The translations under genes were made by a program, and so were the position numbers. 61,814 nt of DNA from Clostridia bacterium (GTDB lineage: Bacteria; Bacillota; DSM-521; Neomoorellales; Neomoorellaceae): contig JASKKH010000009.1 in NCBI GenBank assembly GCA_030154265.1, positions 1 to 61,814 on the forward strand, read 5' to 3'. Positions 18,370-29,105 of this stretch are shown piece by piece. The notes below the pieces were generated by a model. It was not told the DNA's origin, did no database searches, and was given only the letters and a program-made list of their open reading frames with translations. Positions within the stretch are counted from its first letter, which is position 1; each line of letters starts with the position of its first letter.

Positions 18370-19947
18370 CTAAATCCTTGGCCCTGCATTACGAATTGCA
18401 TCGGGTACATTTTTAAATTTACTAAAGTTCTCGATGAAAAGCCCTGCTAGTTTCCTGGCAGTAGCATCGTACTTTTCTTTATCTGCCCAAGTATTTCTCG
18501 GATTTAGGACTTCTGACGGTACACCCGGGCAACTCTGAGGAATCATAATCCCAAAAACAGGATCCGGCCTAAACTCTACATTTTCCAACTCTCCATTTAA
18601 AGCAGCACTAACCATTGCTCTGGTATATTTCAATTTCATCCGATTCCCAACACCATATGGCCCTCCGGTCCAGCCGGTGTTAACTAGAAATACCTGAGAA
18701 TTGTGTTTTTCTATCCTTTCTCCAAGAAGATTGGCATAAACTATTGGACTTCTTGGTAAAAAGGGTGCTCCAAAACAAGTTGAAAAGGTAGCTTCAGGCT
18801 CAGTAATTCCTCTCTCTGTCCCAGCAAGCTTACTGGTATAACCGGAAAGGAAATGATACATAGCCTGTTCTCGGTTTAACTTAGCTATTGGAGGCATAAC
18901 ACCAAAGGCATCTGCTGTTAAGAAAACTACCGCCTTTGGATGATCTCCAACTCCGGGAATTACAGCATTGGGAATATGATAAATAGGATAAGCAGCACGT
19001 GTATTCTCAGTCAAGGCACTACTATCATAATCAACAGAACGGCTTTCAAAGTCAATATCCACATTCTCTATAACACTGCCAAAGCGGATAGCATTCCAAA
19101 TCTGAGGTTCACTTTCGGCTGATAGCTTGATACATTTAGCATAACAACCGCCTTCAAAGTTAAAAATACCTTTATCGGACCAACCATGTTCATCGTCACC
19201 TATAAGATAACGCTCAGGATCTGCAGATAAAGTCGTCTTACCGGTACCTGATAAACCAAAGAATAAAGCTGTATCGCCATTGGGGCTCATGTTTGCTGAA
19301 CAATGCATTGGGCAAACGCCCTTCTCAGGTAAAAGATAATTCATAGCCGTAAACATTGATTTTTTTATTTCCCCGGCATATTGTGAACCACCAATAATTA
19401 TGACTTTACGATCAAAATTGAGTACAATAAAGGCTTCTGAACGTGTGTTATCTATCTCAGGTAAAGCATTAAAACCCGGAGCACAAATAACAGTAAACTG
19501 GGGAACATGCTCTGCTAATTCCTCAGCTGTAGGCCTTACAAAAAGCTGATGGACAAAAACCCCCTGCCAGGCCAACTGATTAATAAACCTGATTGGCATT
19601 CTATATTCTTTATCAGCTCCAATAAAACCGTCAAAAACAAAAAGATCCTGGCCCTGTAGGTAGGCTACTAAACGGTTATAGAGCCGTTCAAAGGTTTCTT
19701 CAGACATTGGTTTATTACTGTCACCCCAGGCAATATTTGAATGCACTGAAGGGGTGTCAACAAAATATCTGTCTTTAGGAGAACGCCCGGTATATTTACC
19801 GGTCTCAACCCTAAGGGCACCGTTTTCAGCAAGCACGCCTTCTCCTCGCTCTAAAGCAATCTCTACTAGCCTGGCAACAGGCAGGTTATGGTAAATAGTT
19901 CCTGTGTTTATAATACCCAATTCGTCTAAGCTGACAGCACTCCCCAT
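18370..19947 (-). CDS. pckA: Phosphoenolpyruvate carboxykinase (ATP)
   Basis: 525 residues. P-loop [14 protein letters not shown] (about 229-242), metal motif [20 protein letters not shown], and the arginine region near EVLNPR at the C-terminus are conserved. It interconverts oxaloacetate and PEP using ATP. ATG preceded by GGAAGGAAGG. Monocistronic. Confidence 0.96.
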   Translation of the reverse strand: MGSAVSLDELGIINTGTIYHNLPVARLVEIALERGEGVLAENGALRVETGKYTGRSPKDRYFVDTPSVHSNIAWGDSNKPMSEETFERLYNRLVAYLQGQDLFVFDGFIGADKEYRMPIRFINQLAWQGVFVHQLFVRPTAEELAEHVPQFTVICAPGFNALPEIDNTRSEAFIVLNFDRKVIIIGGSQYAGEIKKSMFTAMNYLLPEKGVCPMHCSANMSPNGDTALFFGLSGTGKTTLSADPERYLIGDDEHGWSDKGIFNFEGGCYAKCIKLSAESEPQIWNAIRFGSVIENVDIDFESRSVDYDSSALTENTRAAYPIYHIPNAVIPGVGDHPKAVVFLTADAFGVMPPIAKLNREQAMYHFLSGYTSKLAGTERGITEPEATFSTCFGAPFLPRSPIVYANLLGERIEKHNSQVFLVNTGWTGGPYGVGNRMKLKYTRAMVSAALNGELENVEFRPDPVFGIMIPQSCPGVPSEVLNPRNTWADKEKYDATARKLAGLFIENFSKFKNVPDAIRNAGPRI

Positions 19948-20074
19948 GAGATTACCTTCCTTCCTTCTTCTCTAACTTTATGTAATGCAATATAACACAA
20001 TATCCAAAAAAAGGTCAATCAAAACCTATAAAAAAGTAAATATATTTAAAAATAGCTCCGATTTTAATAAAAAC

Positions 20075-21853
20075 CTATATATCCTTTTTGCGCATTCTTA
20101 AAGATTTGGGGGTTACTTCTAATAATTCATCAGAAGCAATAAACTCAAGACATTGCTCTAAACTCATGTCCCTGTGAGGAACTAATTTTACAGCAATATC
20201 CGCAGTGGAACTACGAATATTGGTAAGTTGTTTTTTCTTGCATACATTAATTTTTAAATCACCTGGTCGGGAATGTTCTCCAACAATCATCCCACGGTAT
20301 ACAGGAACCCCTGGGCCTACAAAAAGTTCCCCTCGTTCCTGGGCATTTTCTAAGCCATAACCTGTTGTTTGACCAGTTTCAAATGCCACTAAAGAACCTC
20401 TTGAACGCGGAGAAATTTCACCAGTATATGGAGCATAATGATGGAACACATGGTGCATTATTCCCAAGCCCTTGGTATCGGTAAGAAACTCGGAACGGAA
20501 ACCAAAAAGGCCTCTAGTTGGTATATGGAATGTCAGGCGTGCCTGCCCATCTCCCTTATTCTCTAAATTAACCATCTCACCTTTACGAGAGCCTAATCTT
20601 TCAATTACAATACCCATATAGTCTTCAGGTACCTCTATAACCAGTTCCTCAATAGGCTCACACTTTACACCGTCAATTTCTTTGGTTATTGCCCTTGGTC
20701 TAGAAACTTCAAACTCATAACCTTCGCGGCGCAAGGTTTCTATAAGTATAGAAAGATGAAGTTCACCACGACCTGATACTGTTAATGCATCAGGAGAATC
20801 TGTCTCTTCTACCTTAAGACTAACATCAGATTGAGCCTCATGAAAAAGGCGCTCCCTAAGTTTCCGTGAGGTTACATATTGACCTTCCCTGCCAGCAAAA
20901 GGACTTTTATTAACTAAAAAAGTCATTGCTACTGTAGGTTCATCAATACTTACAAAATCTAAGGGTTTAGGATTATCTGGCAAAGTAATGGTATTTGCAA
21001 CATTAATATCCTCTAAACCACTAACAACAACAATTTCACCAGCTGCTGCTTCCTCGACAGGTACTTTATTGAGACCATTAAAAACATGAAGAGCTGCTAC
21101 ATGGCCTTTTTTCATACTACCATCGGGAGCAACAACAGTTACATTCTGTTTGGTGCGAATAGTACCGTTATATACCCTGCCAATAGCCTGACGACCGACA
21201 TAATTATCGTAATCGATTATATTAACTCCAACCTGTAAAACTGCTTCGGGATTACCTTTCGGAGCTGGAATATGCTCAATAATGGTCTCAAAAAGAGGCT
21301 GTAAATCCTTCCCAACCTTATCGGCTGCTAAGCTTGCCGTACCATTACGAGCAATAGTATAAACAACCGGAAAATCAAGCTGCTCCTCGTTTGCCCCTAA
21401 GTCAATGAAAAGATCCAGAATTTCATCAACTACTTCCATCGGCCGGGCATTAGGTCTATCCATTTTATTAATTACTACAATGGGCTTCAAACCTACCGCA
21501 AGGGCTTTCTTTAAAACAAAACGCGTCTGAGGCATAGGTCCTTCAAAAGCATCAATTAATAACAATGCTCCATCAACCATCTGGACTATACGTTCCACTT
21601 CCCCACCAAAATCTGCATGACCAGGAGTATCTACAATATTTAATTTATACCCCTTGTAAAAAACAGCAGTATTTTTGGACATAATGGTTATGCCCCGTTC
21701 GCGTTCCAAATCATTACGGTCCATTATGCGTTCCTGGACGACTTGTTTCTCATGGAAAATACCACTTTGTTTTAACATCCCATCGACTAAAGTCGTCTTA
21801 CCGTGGTCAACATGAGCAATTATTGCTATATTACGTAATTTTTGTTGTTCCAT
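20075..21853 (-). CDS. typA: Ribosome-associated GTPase TypA/BipA
   Basis: 592 residues, a translation-factor GTPase. G1 AHVDHGKTT (about 14-22), switch region [15 protein letters not shown]3 [12 protein letters not shown]4 NKMDRP. EF-G-like domains III and V follow, with the BipA-specific C-terminus ending in LRMRKKDI. It helps 50S assembly and stress growth. Standalone gene. Confidence 0.95.
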   Translation of the reverse strand: MEQQKLRNIAIIAHVDHGKTTLVDGMLKQSGIFHEKQVVQERIMDRNDLERERGITIMSKNTAVFYKGYKLNIVDTPGHADFGGEVERIVQMVDGALLLIDAFEGPMPQTRFVLKKALAVGLKPIVVINKMDRPNARPMEVVDEILDLFIDLGANEEQLDFPVVYTIARNGTASLAADKVGKDLQPLFETIIEHIPAPKGNPEAVLQVGVNIIDYDNYVGRQAIGRVYNGTIRTKQNVTVVAPDGSMKKGHVAALHVFNGLNKVPVEEAAAGEIVVVSGLEDINVANTITLPDNPKPLDFVSIDEPTVAMTFLVNKSPFAGREGQYVTSRKLRERLFHEAQSDVSLKVEETDSPDALTVSGRGELHLSILIETLRREGYEFEVSRPRAITKEIDGVKCEPIEELVIEVPEDYMGIVIERLGSRKGEMVNLENKGDGQARLTFHIPTRGLFGFRSEFLTDTKGLGIMHHVFHHYAPYTGEISPRSRGSLVAFETGQTTGYGLENAQERGELFVGPGVPVYRGMIVGEHSRPGDLKINVCKKKQLTNIRSSTADIAVKLVPHRDMSLEQCLEFIASDELLEVTPKSLRMRKKDI

Positions 21854-22003
21854 ATAAGTCCTTCCGTTCTTGGTATTTGCCTAATAGAGTATAACGCAAG
21901 GACTTAAAGCATGCAAGAAAAATAACCTACAATAGAAAGTATGATGGTTAGATAAATTATATTATATTAAATCTATACAAAGATTGTTTACCAAACTTTA
22001 ATT

Positions 22004-23002
22004 TTAAATATCAGTGACTTTCCCTTTGCTATAATGGTGGAGAGCTAAAATTAAAATACCAGCTTCCGCACTATGGTACGGCCAAGGGTGTCCTTTAGAT
22101 AAAATATTTTCCTTTAAACTCTCAATGTATTGACGTACCCGCCAGCGATCTTCCATAAGAGCAGCTGTATAAACAACAAGCGGTGATTTAAAGTTCTGAG
22201 GCAAGGTATGATTATACCAATCAGGATAATTTCTTAAAAAATTTCCGTAAAGTTGCCTTGCAGTTTCACTTCCTGGATCTAAAACTCCTGTTAAAATGGG
22301 GAAAAGTTGGGCCATGGCATCGGGATACCATTTCCTCCAGTTGGGCCTTTTACGAAACCCTGCCAGGTAGATAGCTGGAGAGTATCCTCCATTTACCCGC
22401 ATTTTCTTTTCTATTGCTTCCTTTACTTTCTGAGCCAGTGTTTCAAATCTTTTTGCCCATTCCTGATCCTTAAAAACCTCTTCGAGAAGCCATGCATAAT
22501 CCTTTAACCCCTTATATACTTCGCAATTATCCATTAGGTACTTTACCTTCCAGTCGGGCTTTGCTAAAGTTAGGCTGTCCTTTTCTAAAGTTGACAGTAC
22601 TGCTCCAGCTATCAAATCTAATTCCTGACGATGATTTTTAATCCATTCGCTGTCACCGCTCGAAGTATAATAGAGCCTTACAAGTGTCAGAAAGGTTGCT
22701 CCATAGGAATCTGATGAATCATAGTTCATCGTAGGAATTTCTTTCTCATCATCATTTATTAAATAGTCGTAAACAGTACCATTTACCCCAAATCGATCTG
22801 GATTTTCCAGGTGAGTTATATACCAATTCAAATAATGCCTAACCTTCTCTAAGTGTTGACCGTAACTTGCTACACCATAAAGGGCAAGGTTTGCAAAATA
22901 AGGGATAATTTTAGGTTGTGCAGGGTAATCCGTAATTACCGCCCCACTAGATAACTGTTGGGCCAACACCCAGGCAATTTCCTGATTAATGATTGACTCC
23001 AT
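22004..23002 (-). CDS. Uncharacterised alpha-helical protein, six-hairpin glycosidase-like
   Basis: About 332 residues from MESIINQEIA, chosen because GGAGGGG lies upstream of ATG 23002. Paired helices rich in aromatic residues and patterns such as NYDSSDSYGATFLTLVRLYY and DNCEVYKGLKDYAWLLEEV resemble (alpha/alpha)6 toroid glycosidases. No signal peptide. It may act on intracellular sugars, but I do not recognise a family or catalytic pair with confidence. Confidence 0.6.
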   Translation of the reverse strand: MESIINQEIAWVLAQQLSSGAVITDYPAQPKIIPYFANLALYGVASYGQHLEKVRHYLNWYITHLENPDRFGVNGTVYDYLINDDEKEIPTMNYDSSDSYGATFLTLVRLYYTSSGDSEWIKNHRQELDLIAGAVLSTLEKDSLTLAKPDWKVKYLMDNCEVYKGLKDYAWLLEEVFKDQEWAKRFETLAQKVKEAIEKKMRVNGGYSPAIYLAGFRKRPNWRKWYPDAMAQLFPILTGVLDPGSETARQLYGNFLRNYPDWYNHTLPQNFKSPLVVYTAALMEDRWRVRQYIESLKENILSKGHPWPYHSAEAGILILALHHYSKGKVTDI

Positions 23003-23119
23003 AATAACCCCTCCACCAATTATCATATGTAGAGGGTTATTAATAAACAACTGAAAAAATATAAAACTCTTCTATAAATTCACCTTAATTTAATAATGGA
23101 AAATTAATCTAACTATTTT

Positions 23120-23536
23120 TTATTCACCTATTATTTTAACTAAAACTCTTTTTCTTCTTTTACCATCAAATTCACCATAAAAAATCTGTTCCCATGGACC
23201 AAAATCCAGTTTACCATCAGTAATGGCAACAACAACTTCTCTTCCCATTATTGTTCTTTTAAGGTGGGCATCAGCATTATCTTCAAAACCGTTGTGTTCA
23301 TATTGACTGTAAGGTTTTTCAGGTGCTAATTTTTCTAAGAACCTTTCAAAATCATGGTGAAGACCACTTTCATCATCATTAATAAATACACTGGCAGTTA
23401 TATGCATTGCATTACATAAAACTAACCCTTCCTTCACCCCACTTTCTTTTACACATTCTTCAATCTGTGGGGTAATATTGATAAACTCTCTTCTAGAGGC
23501 AGTATTAAACCACAACTCTTTTCTATAACTTTTCAT
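23120..23536 (-). CDS. YjbQ/UPF0047 family protein
   Basis: About 138 residues starting [10 protein letters not shown] (TTGGAGG before ATG 23536; an in-frame TTG lies 15 bases earlier). The UPF0047 signature is clear: [19 protein letters not shown] and the later [13 protein letters not shown] plus [14 protein letters not shown] with conserved H/E. Members have been annotated as thiamine-phosphate synthase-like by complementation; the true role is unsettled. Confidence 0.88.
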   Translation of the reverse strand: MKSYRKELWFNTASRREFINITPQIEECVKESGVKEGLVLCNAMHITASVFINDDESGLHHDFERFLEKLAPEKPYSQYEHNGFEDNADAHLKRTIMGREVVVAITDGKLDFGPWEQIFYGEFDGKRRKRVLVKIIGE

Positions 23537-23713
23537 TACTTTTTCCTCCAACTACCTTTTTGTTTTTTTGGCTTTGTATGTTGAATAAAGAATACAAAAA
23601 AATAGTATTTTTTAGTAATTATAATAACAGGACACTTGCATTTTATGCAAGTGTCCCTAAATAATATGAACTCAAAATACTTCTTTACTTGTTTTATGGA
23701 TTGTTAAAACTTT

Positions 23714-24250
23714 TTATTTATATGGGTTGTTGTATTTATTAGAAAAAACTTTTTCAAACTGTAACTCGTCTTCAGTATGCGGTGCCTTTTCTTCATCGGG
23801 ATAACCTATAGCAATCATGTTTTCTACTTTATAGTTATCGGGAATATCTAATAATTTCTTAATGTAATTTTCGGCAGCCGGTTCTGTTGCATTATGTGGT
23901 CTATTACGAATTTGAATCCAACAGGATCCAAGGCCCATACTCTTTGCTGTTAGTTGAATGATGATTGAAGCAATAGATGCATCCTCAATCCATACATCAG
24001 TTTTGTTTTCATCAGCCAAAACAACAATTCCCAGCGGTGCATTTTTTAAGAATGCTGACCCGTGTTCTCTGGATTTTGAAAGTTGCTCTAAAATATTTTT
24101 ATCAGTAACTACTATAAATTCCCAAGGGTTAATTCTCCTTCCGGAAGGGGCTAGAAGTGCAGCTTTAACCAACTTTTCAATTTTATCACTCTCAACCGGA
24201 GTGTCCTTAAATTTACGAATACTTCTTCTACTCTTTAAAAGATCTAACAT
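23714..24250 (-). CDS. Nitroreductase family protein
   Basis: About 178 residues from MLDLLKSRRSIRKF (GGAGGT before ATG 24250). RRSIRKF opens the FMN-binding fold, LLAPSGRRINPWEFIVV is the phosphate-binding loop, and GLGSCWIQIRNR is typical of the small clostridial clade. It should be an FMN-dependent NAD(P)H oxidoreductase of unknown substrate. Confidence 0.9.
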   Translation of the reverse strand: MLDLLKSRRSIRKFKDTPVESDKIEKLVKAALLAPSGRRINPWEFIVVTDKNILEQLSKSREHGSAFLKNAPLGIVVLADENKTDVWIEDASIASIIIQLTAKSMGLGSCWIQIRNRPHNATEPAAENYIKKLLDIPDNYKVENMIAIGYPDEEKAPHTEDELQFEKVFSNKYNNPYK

Positions 24251-24437
24251 TGATATTACCTCCATTCAAACTAAGACTAAGCACATAGTACATAGATAAA
24301 TCTACCATAATATATTCGTTTTTTTATATATTTTTCCTTTTAAAATTACCTGTTTTTTTTAATACTTACCATTTCTTACTCAGTCATATATCATTTTAGG
24401 TTTTTATTTGAATTTTTATACCGTTATTATAAAGAAA

Positions 24438-24458
24438 CACCGGCCTATCAGGCCGGTG
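24438..24458 (-). terminator. Terminator after ectC
   Basis: CACCGGCCT (24438-24446) and AGGCCGGTG (24450-24458) form a 9-bp GC-rich stem with a 3-base loop; reading the minus strand it is followed by TTTCTTTAT. Confidence 0.8.
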
Positions 24459-24485
24459 CAATTATATTAACCTGGTTTACTTTAT

Positions 24486-24875
24486 TTAATCCTCAATGAG
24501 GGGATAGACTCCCTCTTCATCATGTACTTCCCGACCTGTGAGAGGTGGATTAAAAACACAAACCATTCTCATATCGGATTTTGTAGCACGTAAATAATGT
24601 TTTTCATGACCGTCAAGGGCATACATGGTACCAGCCTTGATGGGGTATACAGTACCATCATCAGCTAACTCAATCTCGCCTTCACCTTCAATACAGTACA
24701 CTGCTTCAACGTGGTTTTTATACCAAATCATAGTTTCAGTTCCTTTTTTGATAATGGTATCATTCAAAGAGAAACCCATACCGTCTTTTTTTAGAAGAAA
24801 TCTACGACTATTCCAAGTCTCAGTATCGACATCATTCTCAGTACCAATAATATCTTCAAGCTTCCTTACTATCAT
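24486..24875 (-). CDS. ectC: L-ectoine synthase
   Basis: 129 residues. A single cupin domain with the EctC opening [17 protein letters not shown](N)[18 protein letters not shown], and metal-site residues in [20 protein letters not shown] and [14 protein letters not shown]. It cyclises N-gamma-acetyl-diaminobutyrate to ectoine, the osmoprotectant. Last gene of ectABC; 64 bases follow ectB. Confidence 0.96.
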   Translation of the reverse strand: MIVRKLEDIIGTENDVDTETWNSRRFLLKKDGMGFSLNDTIIKKGTETMIWYKNHVEAVYCIEGEGEIELADDGTVYPIKAGTMYALDGHEKHYLRATKSDMRMVCVFNPPLTGREVHDEEGVYPLIED

Positions 24876-24939
24876 GTTATTTACCCCTTTTTATTATATC
24901 CGGATATTTTTAATTAGCTATTTTTATTAGAGCAGCGAC

Positions 24940-26244
24940 TTATGCTACTACTTCTTTTCTCTTCTTAAGTGACAATATACTTTGTTCTAAAATTGCCAGT
25001 CCCTTTTCAAGTCCAGCATCATCAATAATTAGAGGTGGCATTAACTTAACTACTTCACTGTTAGGTCCAGCAGTCTCCATTATTAAACCGTTCTTAAAGG
25101 CAATGGAACATATCTCTTTGGCCAGACCTTCAACATCACAGGCGATGCCTTGCATCATACCTTTTCCGCGAACTTCACCCTTTAGTTCCGGATGCTCTTT
25201 AACTAACTTCTCAAGATAAGCTCTAATTTTTTCACCTTTTTGTTGAACTTGACGCTCAAAAGTATCATCTTCCCAATAGGAAGCCAATGTCTCAGTAGCA
25301 GTGATAAAAGCCGGATTATTACCACGGAAGGTCCCATTATGCTCGCCAGGTTCCCATTTATCAAGTTCAGGTTTTATAAGGGTTAAGGCCATTGGGAGAC
25401 CATACCCGCTGATTGATTTAGACAAACAGATGATGTCTGGCTTGATACCTGCAGGCTCAAAACTAAAGAATGTACCGGTGCGGCCGCAACCAACTTGAAT
25501 ATCATCAACTATAAGCAGGATACCGCGCCGCTTACAAAGTTCCTCGATCTTTTTAAGCCATTCAACACTCGCAACGTTAATACCGCCCTCGGCCTGCAAG
25601 GTTTCAAGAATTATGGCCGCAGGAACAGCTACACCGCTGCCATCATCTTCAAGATAACGCTCGAGATATTCTGCAGTATCAACGTCATCACCCATATAAT
25701 TATCAAAAGGCATTGATACACTATTATTTAGAGGAACACCTGCACCATCTCGTTTAAACATATTACCTGATATTGCCAAAGAACCAAGGGTCATACCATG
25801 AAATGCATTGGTAAAACTGATAACCAACTCTCGGCCTGTTACTTTTCTGGCTAATTTTAAGGCACTTTCAACTGAATTGGTACCTGTTGGACCAGGAAAC
25901 ATAACTTTATAGTCCATTTTTCTTGGTTTAAGGATGACCTCGTTAAAACGTTTTAGAAATTCTTCTTTTGCTTTTGTTGCCATATCAAGACCATGAGTAA
26001 TACCGTCATTAGCAATATAGTCAATAAGCTTTTCTTTCAATTTGGGATTATTATGACCATAGTTTAAAGCACCTGCACCTGCAAAAAAGTCAATATACTC
26101 TTTCCCGTCAACATCCCATAGCCTGTAATCCTTGGCTTTGGTGAAAATTGTTGGGAAACTCCGACAGTAACTTCTTACCCGGGATTCTAATTTGTCAAAA
26201 ACTTTCATTTTACCTGATTGTTTGGAAGATTTGATAAATATCAC
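24940..26244 (-). CDS. ectB: Diaminobutyrate--2-oxoglutarate aminotransferase
   Basis: Class III PLP aminotransferase. [19 protein letters not shown] matches EctB N-termini; [18 protein letters not shown] is the cofactor region, [20 protein letters not shown] the aspartate, and [15 protein letters not shown] the PLP lysine (SKS). It converts aspartate semialdehyde to diaminobutyrate. The ORF opens with GTG at 26244 only 2 nt after AAGGAG; the family start would be [10 protein letters not shown] (ATG 26208), so the true start is uncertain. Confidence 0.95.
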   Translation of the reverse strand: MIFIKSSKQSGKMKVFDKLESRVRSYCRSFPTIFTKAKDYRLWDVDGKEYIDFFAGAGALNYGHNNPKLKEKLIDYIANDGITHGLDMATKAKEEFLKRFNEVILKPRKMDYKVMFPGPTGTNSVESALKLARKVTGRELVISFTNAFHGMTLGSLAISGNMFKRDGAGVPLNNSVSMPFDNYMGDDVDTAEYLERYLEDDGSGVAVPAAIILETLQAEGGINVASVEWLKKIEELCKRRGILLIVDDIQVGCGRTGTFFSFEPAGIKPDIICLSKSISGYGLPMALTLIKPELDKWEPGEHNGTFRGNNPAFITATETLASYWEDDTFERQVQQKGEKIRAYLEKLVKEHPELKGEVRGKGMMQGIACDVEGLAKEICSIAFKNGLIMETAGPNSEVVKLMPPLIIDDAGLEKGLAILEQSILSLKKRKEVVA

Positions 26245-26296
26245 ATCTCCTTATAACTTATTTGCTTTTGCTTCATTTTTCTATATTAAGTTGAAA

Positions 26297-26788
26297 TTAG
26301 AAAGGTCCAATTCGATACATTAATTCAGCTTCATGTTTTTCTCCAGGAAACAGGTCCTCAGAAAAACATTCTGAAACATCACAATTAACATCAAGATCTC
26401 GCGCCAATCCGGTGAATAAAGACCTGGAAGGTATATTTGAGGGAGTAATAGTGGTTTCCAAGTAGTGAACTTTAGCGCATGCAGTCCGGCGAAGTAACTC
26501 TTTTAGAAGAGCAGTCCCTAACCCTTTACCGCGTTGGGACTCATCAACTGCTACCTGCCACACAAAAATAACATCGGGCTTATCAGGTGGGCAAAAAGCA
26601 GATACAAAACCGACGATTTTCCCTTCAGTTTCCGCTACTACACAAGTATCAGGAAAGTACTTGCACAACATAAGATAACTATAGGCAGAATTCAAATCCA
26701 ATACACGAGTACTTTTAACTAAATTCCAAATACCGGGGCCATCATCCTCAACAGGTTTACGGAACGTAAATCGTTCGAAACTACTAAT
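26297..26788 (-). CDS. ectA: Diaminobutyrate acetyltransferase, apparent AUU start
   Basis: A GNAT enzyme that acetylates diaminobutyrate in ectoine synthesis. The conserved body runs FTFRKPVEDDGPGIWNLVK, LDLNSAYSYLML, VWQVAVDESQRGKGLG (acetyl-CoA loop) and ends MYRIGPF. The family N-terminus (FRKP...LVK) is encoded in frame upstream of 26701, but between an in-frame TGA (26822-26824) and that region there is no ATG, GTG or TTG. The best ribosome site, AGGAGG (26797-26802), sits 8 nt before an ATT at 26788, giving 163 residues, a normal length. An AUU start or a lost start by indel are the two readings. First gene of ectABC. Confidence 0.85.
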   Translation of the reverse strand: MSSFERFTFRKPVEDDGPGIWNLVKSTRVLDLNSAYSYLMLCKYFPDTCVVAETEGKIVGFVSAFCPPDKPDVIFVWQVAVDESQRGKGLGTALLKELLRRTACAKVHYLETTITPSNIPSRSLFTGLARDLDVNCDVSECFSEDLFPGEKHEAELMYRIGPF

Positions 26789-26824
26789 ATCAATTTCCTC
26801 CTCATTACTTTCTCTCTCTTCTCA

Positions 26825-27020
26825 ATACTTTCTATACATCATACCATTAACATAAGAACATGTCAAAAAGCCATATATATGGTGAGTAAGGCATATATGG
26901 TCTGACTAGCACTCTCGGACAGTAAGGAAGAGATCCTAATAAATACTGTCCATACCTGAATTATCCTATACAATTCATAGAATAGCTGTCGTATTTTTCT
27001 AACAAATACGATTTTTCGAC
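26825..27020. other. ect upstream region with hairpins, no gene
   Basis: This stretch holds GGACAGTA (26917-26924)/TACTGTCC (26944-26951) with an inner AGGA/TCCT pair, and nearby near-repeats CCATATATATGG and GCATATATGG (about 26870-26900). It should contain the ect promoter and any osmotic control element. A further stem CGTATTT/AAATACG lies near 26990-27011. Confidence 0.4.
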
Positions 27021-27027
27021 ACAATAA

Positions 27028-27049
27028 AGGCCCGCTTAGAAGCGGGCCT
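27028..27049 (-). terminator. Terminator after the GH26-like gene
   Basis: AGGCCCGCTT (27028-27037)/AAGCGGGCCT (27040-27049) make a GC-rich stem; the minus strand continues TTTATTGT. Confidence 0.8.
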
Positions 27050-27095
27050 GTTGGTTCTTAATAATGATGTCTGGCACTTTCTATACCTTGTTCAT

Positions 27096-28421
27096 CTATT
27101 CTGCATAAACAAATACACTATTGTTTTTAGGGTCATATTTAATCATATAACCAAATGCATTGGCAACTTCTCTTATGGAAATACCTCTTACGCGTTTCCA
27201 AGAATTATAATAACCCTTATAAATATTTTTATATTTAACTGAGAAAGTTGCCTGGACTTTACCATTACTTAAAGTTAATTTGCCATTCTTATACGAAATT
27301 ACTTTTAGTGATAAATAGTTTTTGAAGAAATCAATGTCAGCATAAGACTTGCCATTTTGACAGAAGACATATCCCCTATAGGATAAAAGCTCCTTATCAA
27401 CATGGTTGCCATTATCCTCTTTAATATCACTTAAATAGTCAGGTTGCTGAATACAGTCAGAATAACATTTTAAAATAGTTGGGTCATTTGTAATAGAATA
27501 ATCATTGATTTTTCTTCCTGGAAGTGCATTAGAAAGGTTATTTACATCAAAATAGAAAATTGATTTTACTCGAGGATATTTTCTGGGAATATTTTCGTAC
27601 ATTCGTTGTATTTTTCTTCTTGCAAAATCTACATGATATGCATCATCTGTAATTGTATAATGTGTAGCACCATATTCCGATATTTGTATAGGTTTTTTAT
27701 AGCTGTATGTATTATAAACAAAGTCTAATAATTTCAGCGGATCTTCATGATCAGCGCGCTCTCTTAAACTGTTATTATGATAAACAACGTTATAAATATT
27801 TACGCCAACCCAATCGACATAACCATCCCCTGGATAAAAACTTTCTATTGTATTATCCGGAAAAGTAAAAACTGTCCATACCATAATTACTTTGGGTGCT
27901 TCTTGTTCCATCACATCATGAACAAGTCGCCATTTTTTTATATATAGAGAAGGGTTCCCTGAGTATTCAGTCCATGTACCATTCATCTCACTGGCAAATC
28001 TTAAAAATATGGGTACATTGGCCTTGTTGGCTTCTCTGGCAAAATTTCTAAGATACTCATCATCTTTTACTTGATCTAATCCATTATTAGGTTCCCAGGC
28101 AATATGGGGAATAGCTCCAACAGCTTTACATTGATTGACCCATTCTGTAGGAAACGGTCGTCCATAGCCTACATATTTGAAAAAACTTGCATGTTTCTTA
28201 CCGGTTATTGCATTAAAATTAGACATACTATAATCAATTTTCTTATCCTGTAAAACATATGCACCTAAATAAATGCCTTCATCAGGTTCATATTTGGCTT
28301 TTACATAATCTTTTTTTATTGTATAAACAGTAAGGTCTTCGTTTGCCTGGGCATAACTAATAGTTCCCATAAAAGACCATAACAATAAAATAAAAGCCAG
28401 GATTTTCAGTTTTCTAATCAT
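27096..28421 (-). CDS. Secreted GH26-like glycoside hydrolase with C-terminal stalk domain
   Basis: About 441 residues from MIRKLKILAF (GGAGGAGATA before ATG 28421). An export signal covers about residues 1-26 (hydrophobic, ends SYAQA). The catalytic part matches GH26: PHIAWEPNN, then FLRFASEMNGTW with the acid/base glutamate, VDWVGVNIYN, and ISEYGA with the nucleophile glutamate. The last 100 residues (YRGYVFCQNGKSYADIDFF ... GISIREVANAFGYMIKYDP) resemble copper-amine-oxidase-N/stalk domains of clostridial surface proteins. Likely acts on mannan-like or other beta-glycans outside the cell. Confidence 0.82.
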   Translation of the reverse strand: MIRKLKILAFILLLWSFMGTISYAQANEDLTVYTIKKDYVKAKYEPDEGIYLGAYVLQDKKIDYSMSNFNAITGKKHASFFKYVGYGRPFPTEWVNQCKAVGAIPHIAWEPNNGLDQVKDDEYLRNFAREANKANVPIFLRFASEMNGTWTEYSGNPSLYIKKWRLVHDVMEQEAPKVIMVWTVFTFPDNTIESFYPGDGYVDWVGVNIYNVVYHNNSLRERADHEDPLKLLDFVYNTYSYKKPIQISEYGATHYTITDDAYHVDFARRKIQRMYENIPRKYPRVKSIFYFDVNNLSNALPGRKINDYSITNDPTILKCYSDCIQQPDYLSDIKEDNGNHVDKELLSYRGYVFCQNGKSYADIDFFKNYLSLKVISYKNGKLTLSNGKVQATFSVKYKNIYKGYYNSWKRVRGISIREVANAFGYMIKYDPKNNSVFVYAE

Positions 28422-28757
28422 TATCTCCTCCATGTTTAAACATAAGAAGTGCACCCTCCATGATTTTCTAATCTGATGGTGCCAAAGACTCCGTTTAATT
28501 TTATATTAAATATACACTAAATTATTCCACGAAAAAAGCATCTATCCCAAAATGCCTGCCACCATTATATCCGTTCTAAGTTTATAAACCATTATACATT
28601 GATAGAATATTGAACTATTTCTTTTAATCTCTGATTATTTCAAAACGACACATAGCTAATGTTATTATAGCGGACTAGTTATATACTGTCATAGAAAAAG
28701 TCATACAAATTGGCCATTTTCTAATCAGAAGAGGTATGCTAAACAAAACACCTTCGG

Positions 28758-28910
28758 CTATTCATTATTAACGCTTGCTTTTTCAAACGCTTCCATATAC
28801 TCATTTCTTTCTTCTATTTTTATTACAGTAATAGGATAGCCATTTCTCATAAGTATTAAATTCATAAGTAGCCTTGCAGGCTGACCCCCTAATATCGGAG
28901 AATATCCACT
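28758..28910 (-). pseudogene. Fic-family protein, C-terminal remnant
   Basis: On the minus strand 45-50 codons read ...PARLLMNLILMRNGYPITVIKIEERNEYMEAFEKA..., written here in parts: PARLLMNLILMRNGYPITV matches the helix after the Fic motif (HPFxxGNGRxxR LLMN), and EERNEYMEAFEKA is the next conserved helix. The motif itself is degraded to LGGQPAR and nothing recognisable precedes it. It ends in TAG at 28758-28760. The remainder of the 680-base gap (28422-28757, 28911-29105) shows no gene. Confidence 0.6.
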
Positions 28911-29105
28911 TAAAACTTAGACATTCGCAATAATACCCGGTAATTTATACTTACCCAACCCTTAAAAAATAATAGCTGTCTTTATCATGGCATCAAGGGC
29001 AGGGGTTAACGCCTGCTTCGCACCCTTAACACCATTACGTCAGCCAGCTTTTGAAAAACTTAAGGGTTAGATAATTACCTGGTAGCTATAAAAGGAGGTC
29101 ATTAA

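Noticed and set aside
26825-27010. T-box or other known riboswitch before ectA
   Set aside because: Hairpins are present, but no T-box sequence or specifier loop pattern is visible.
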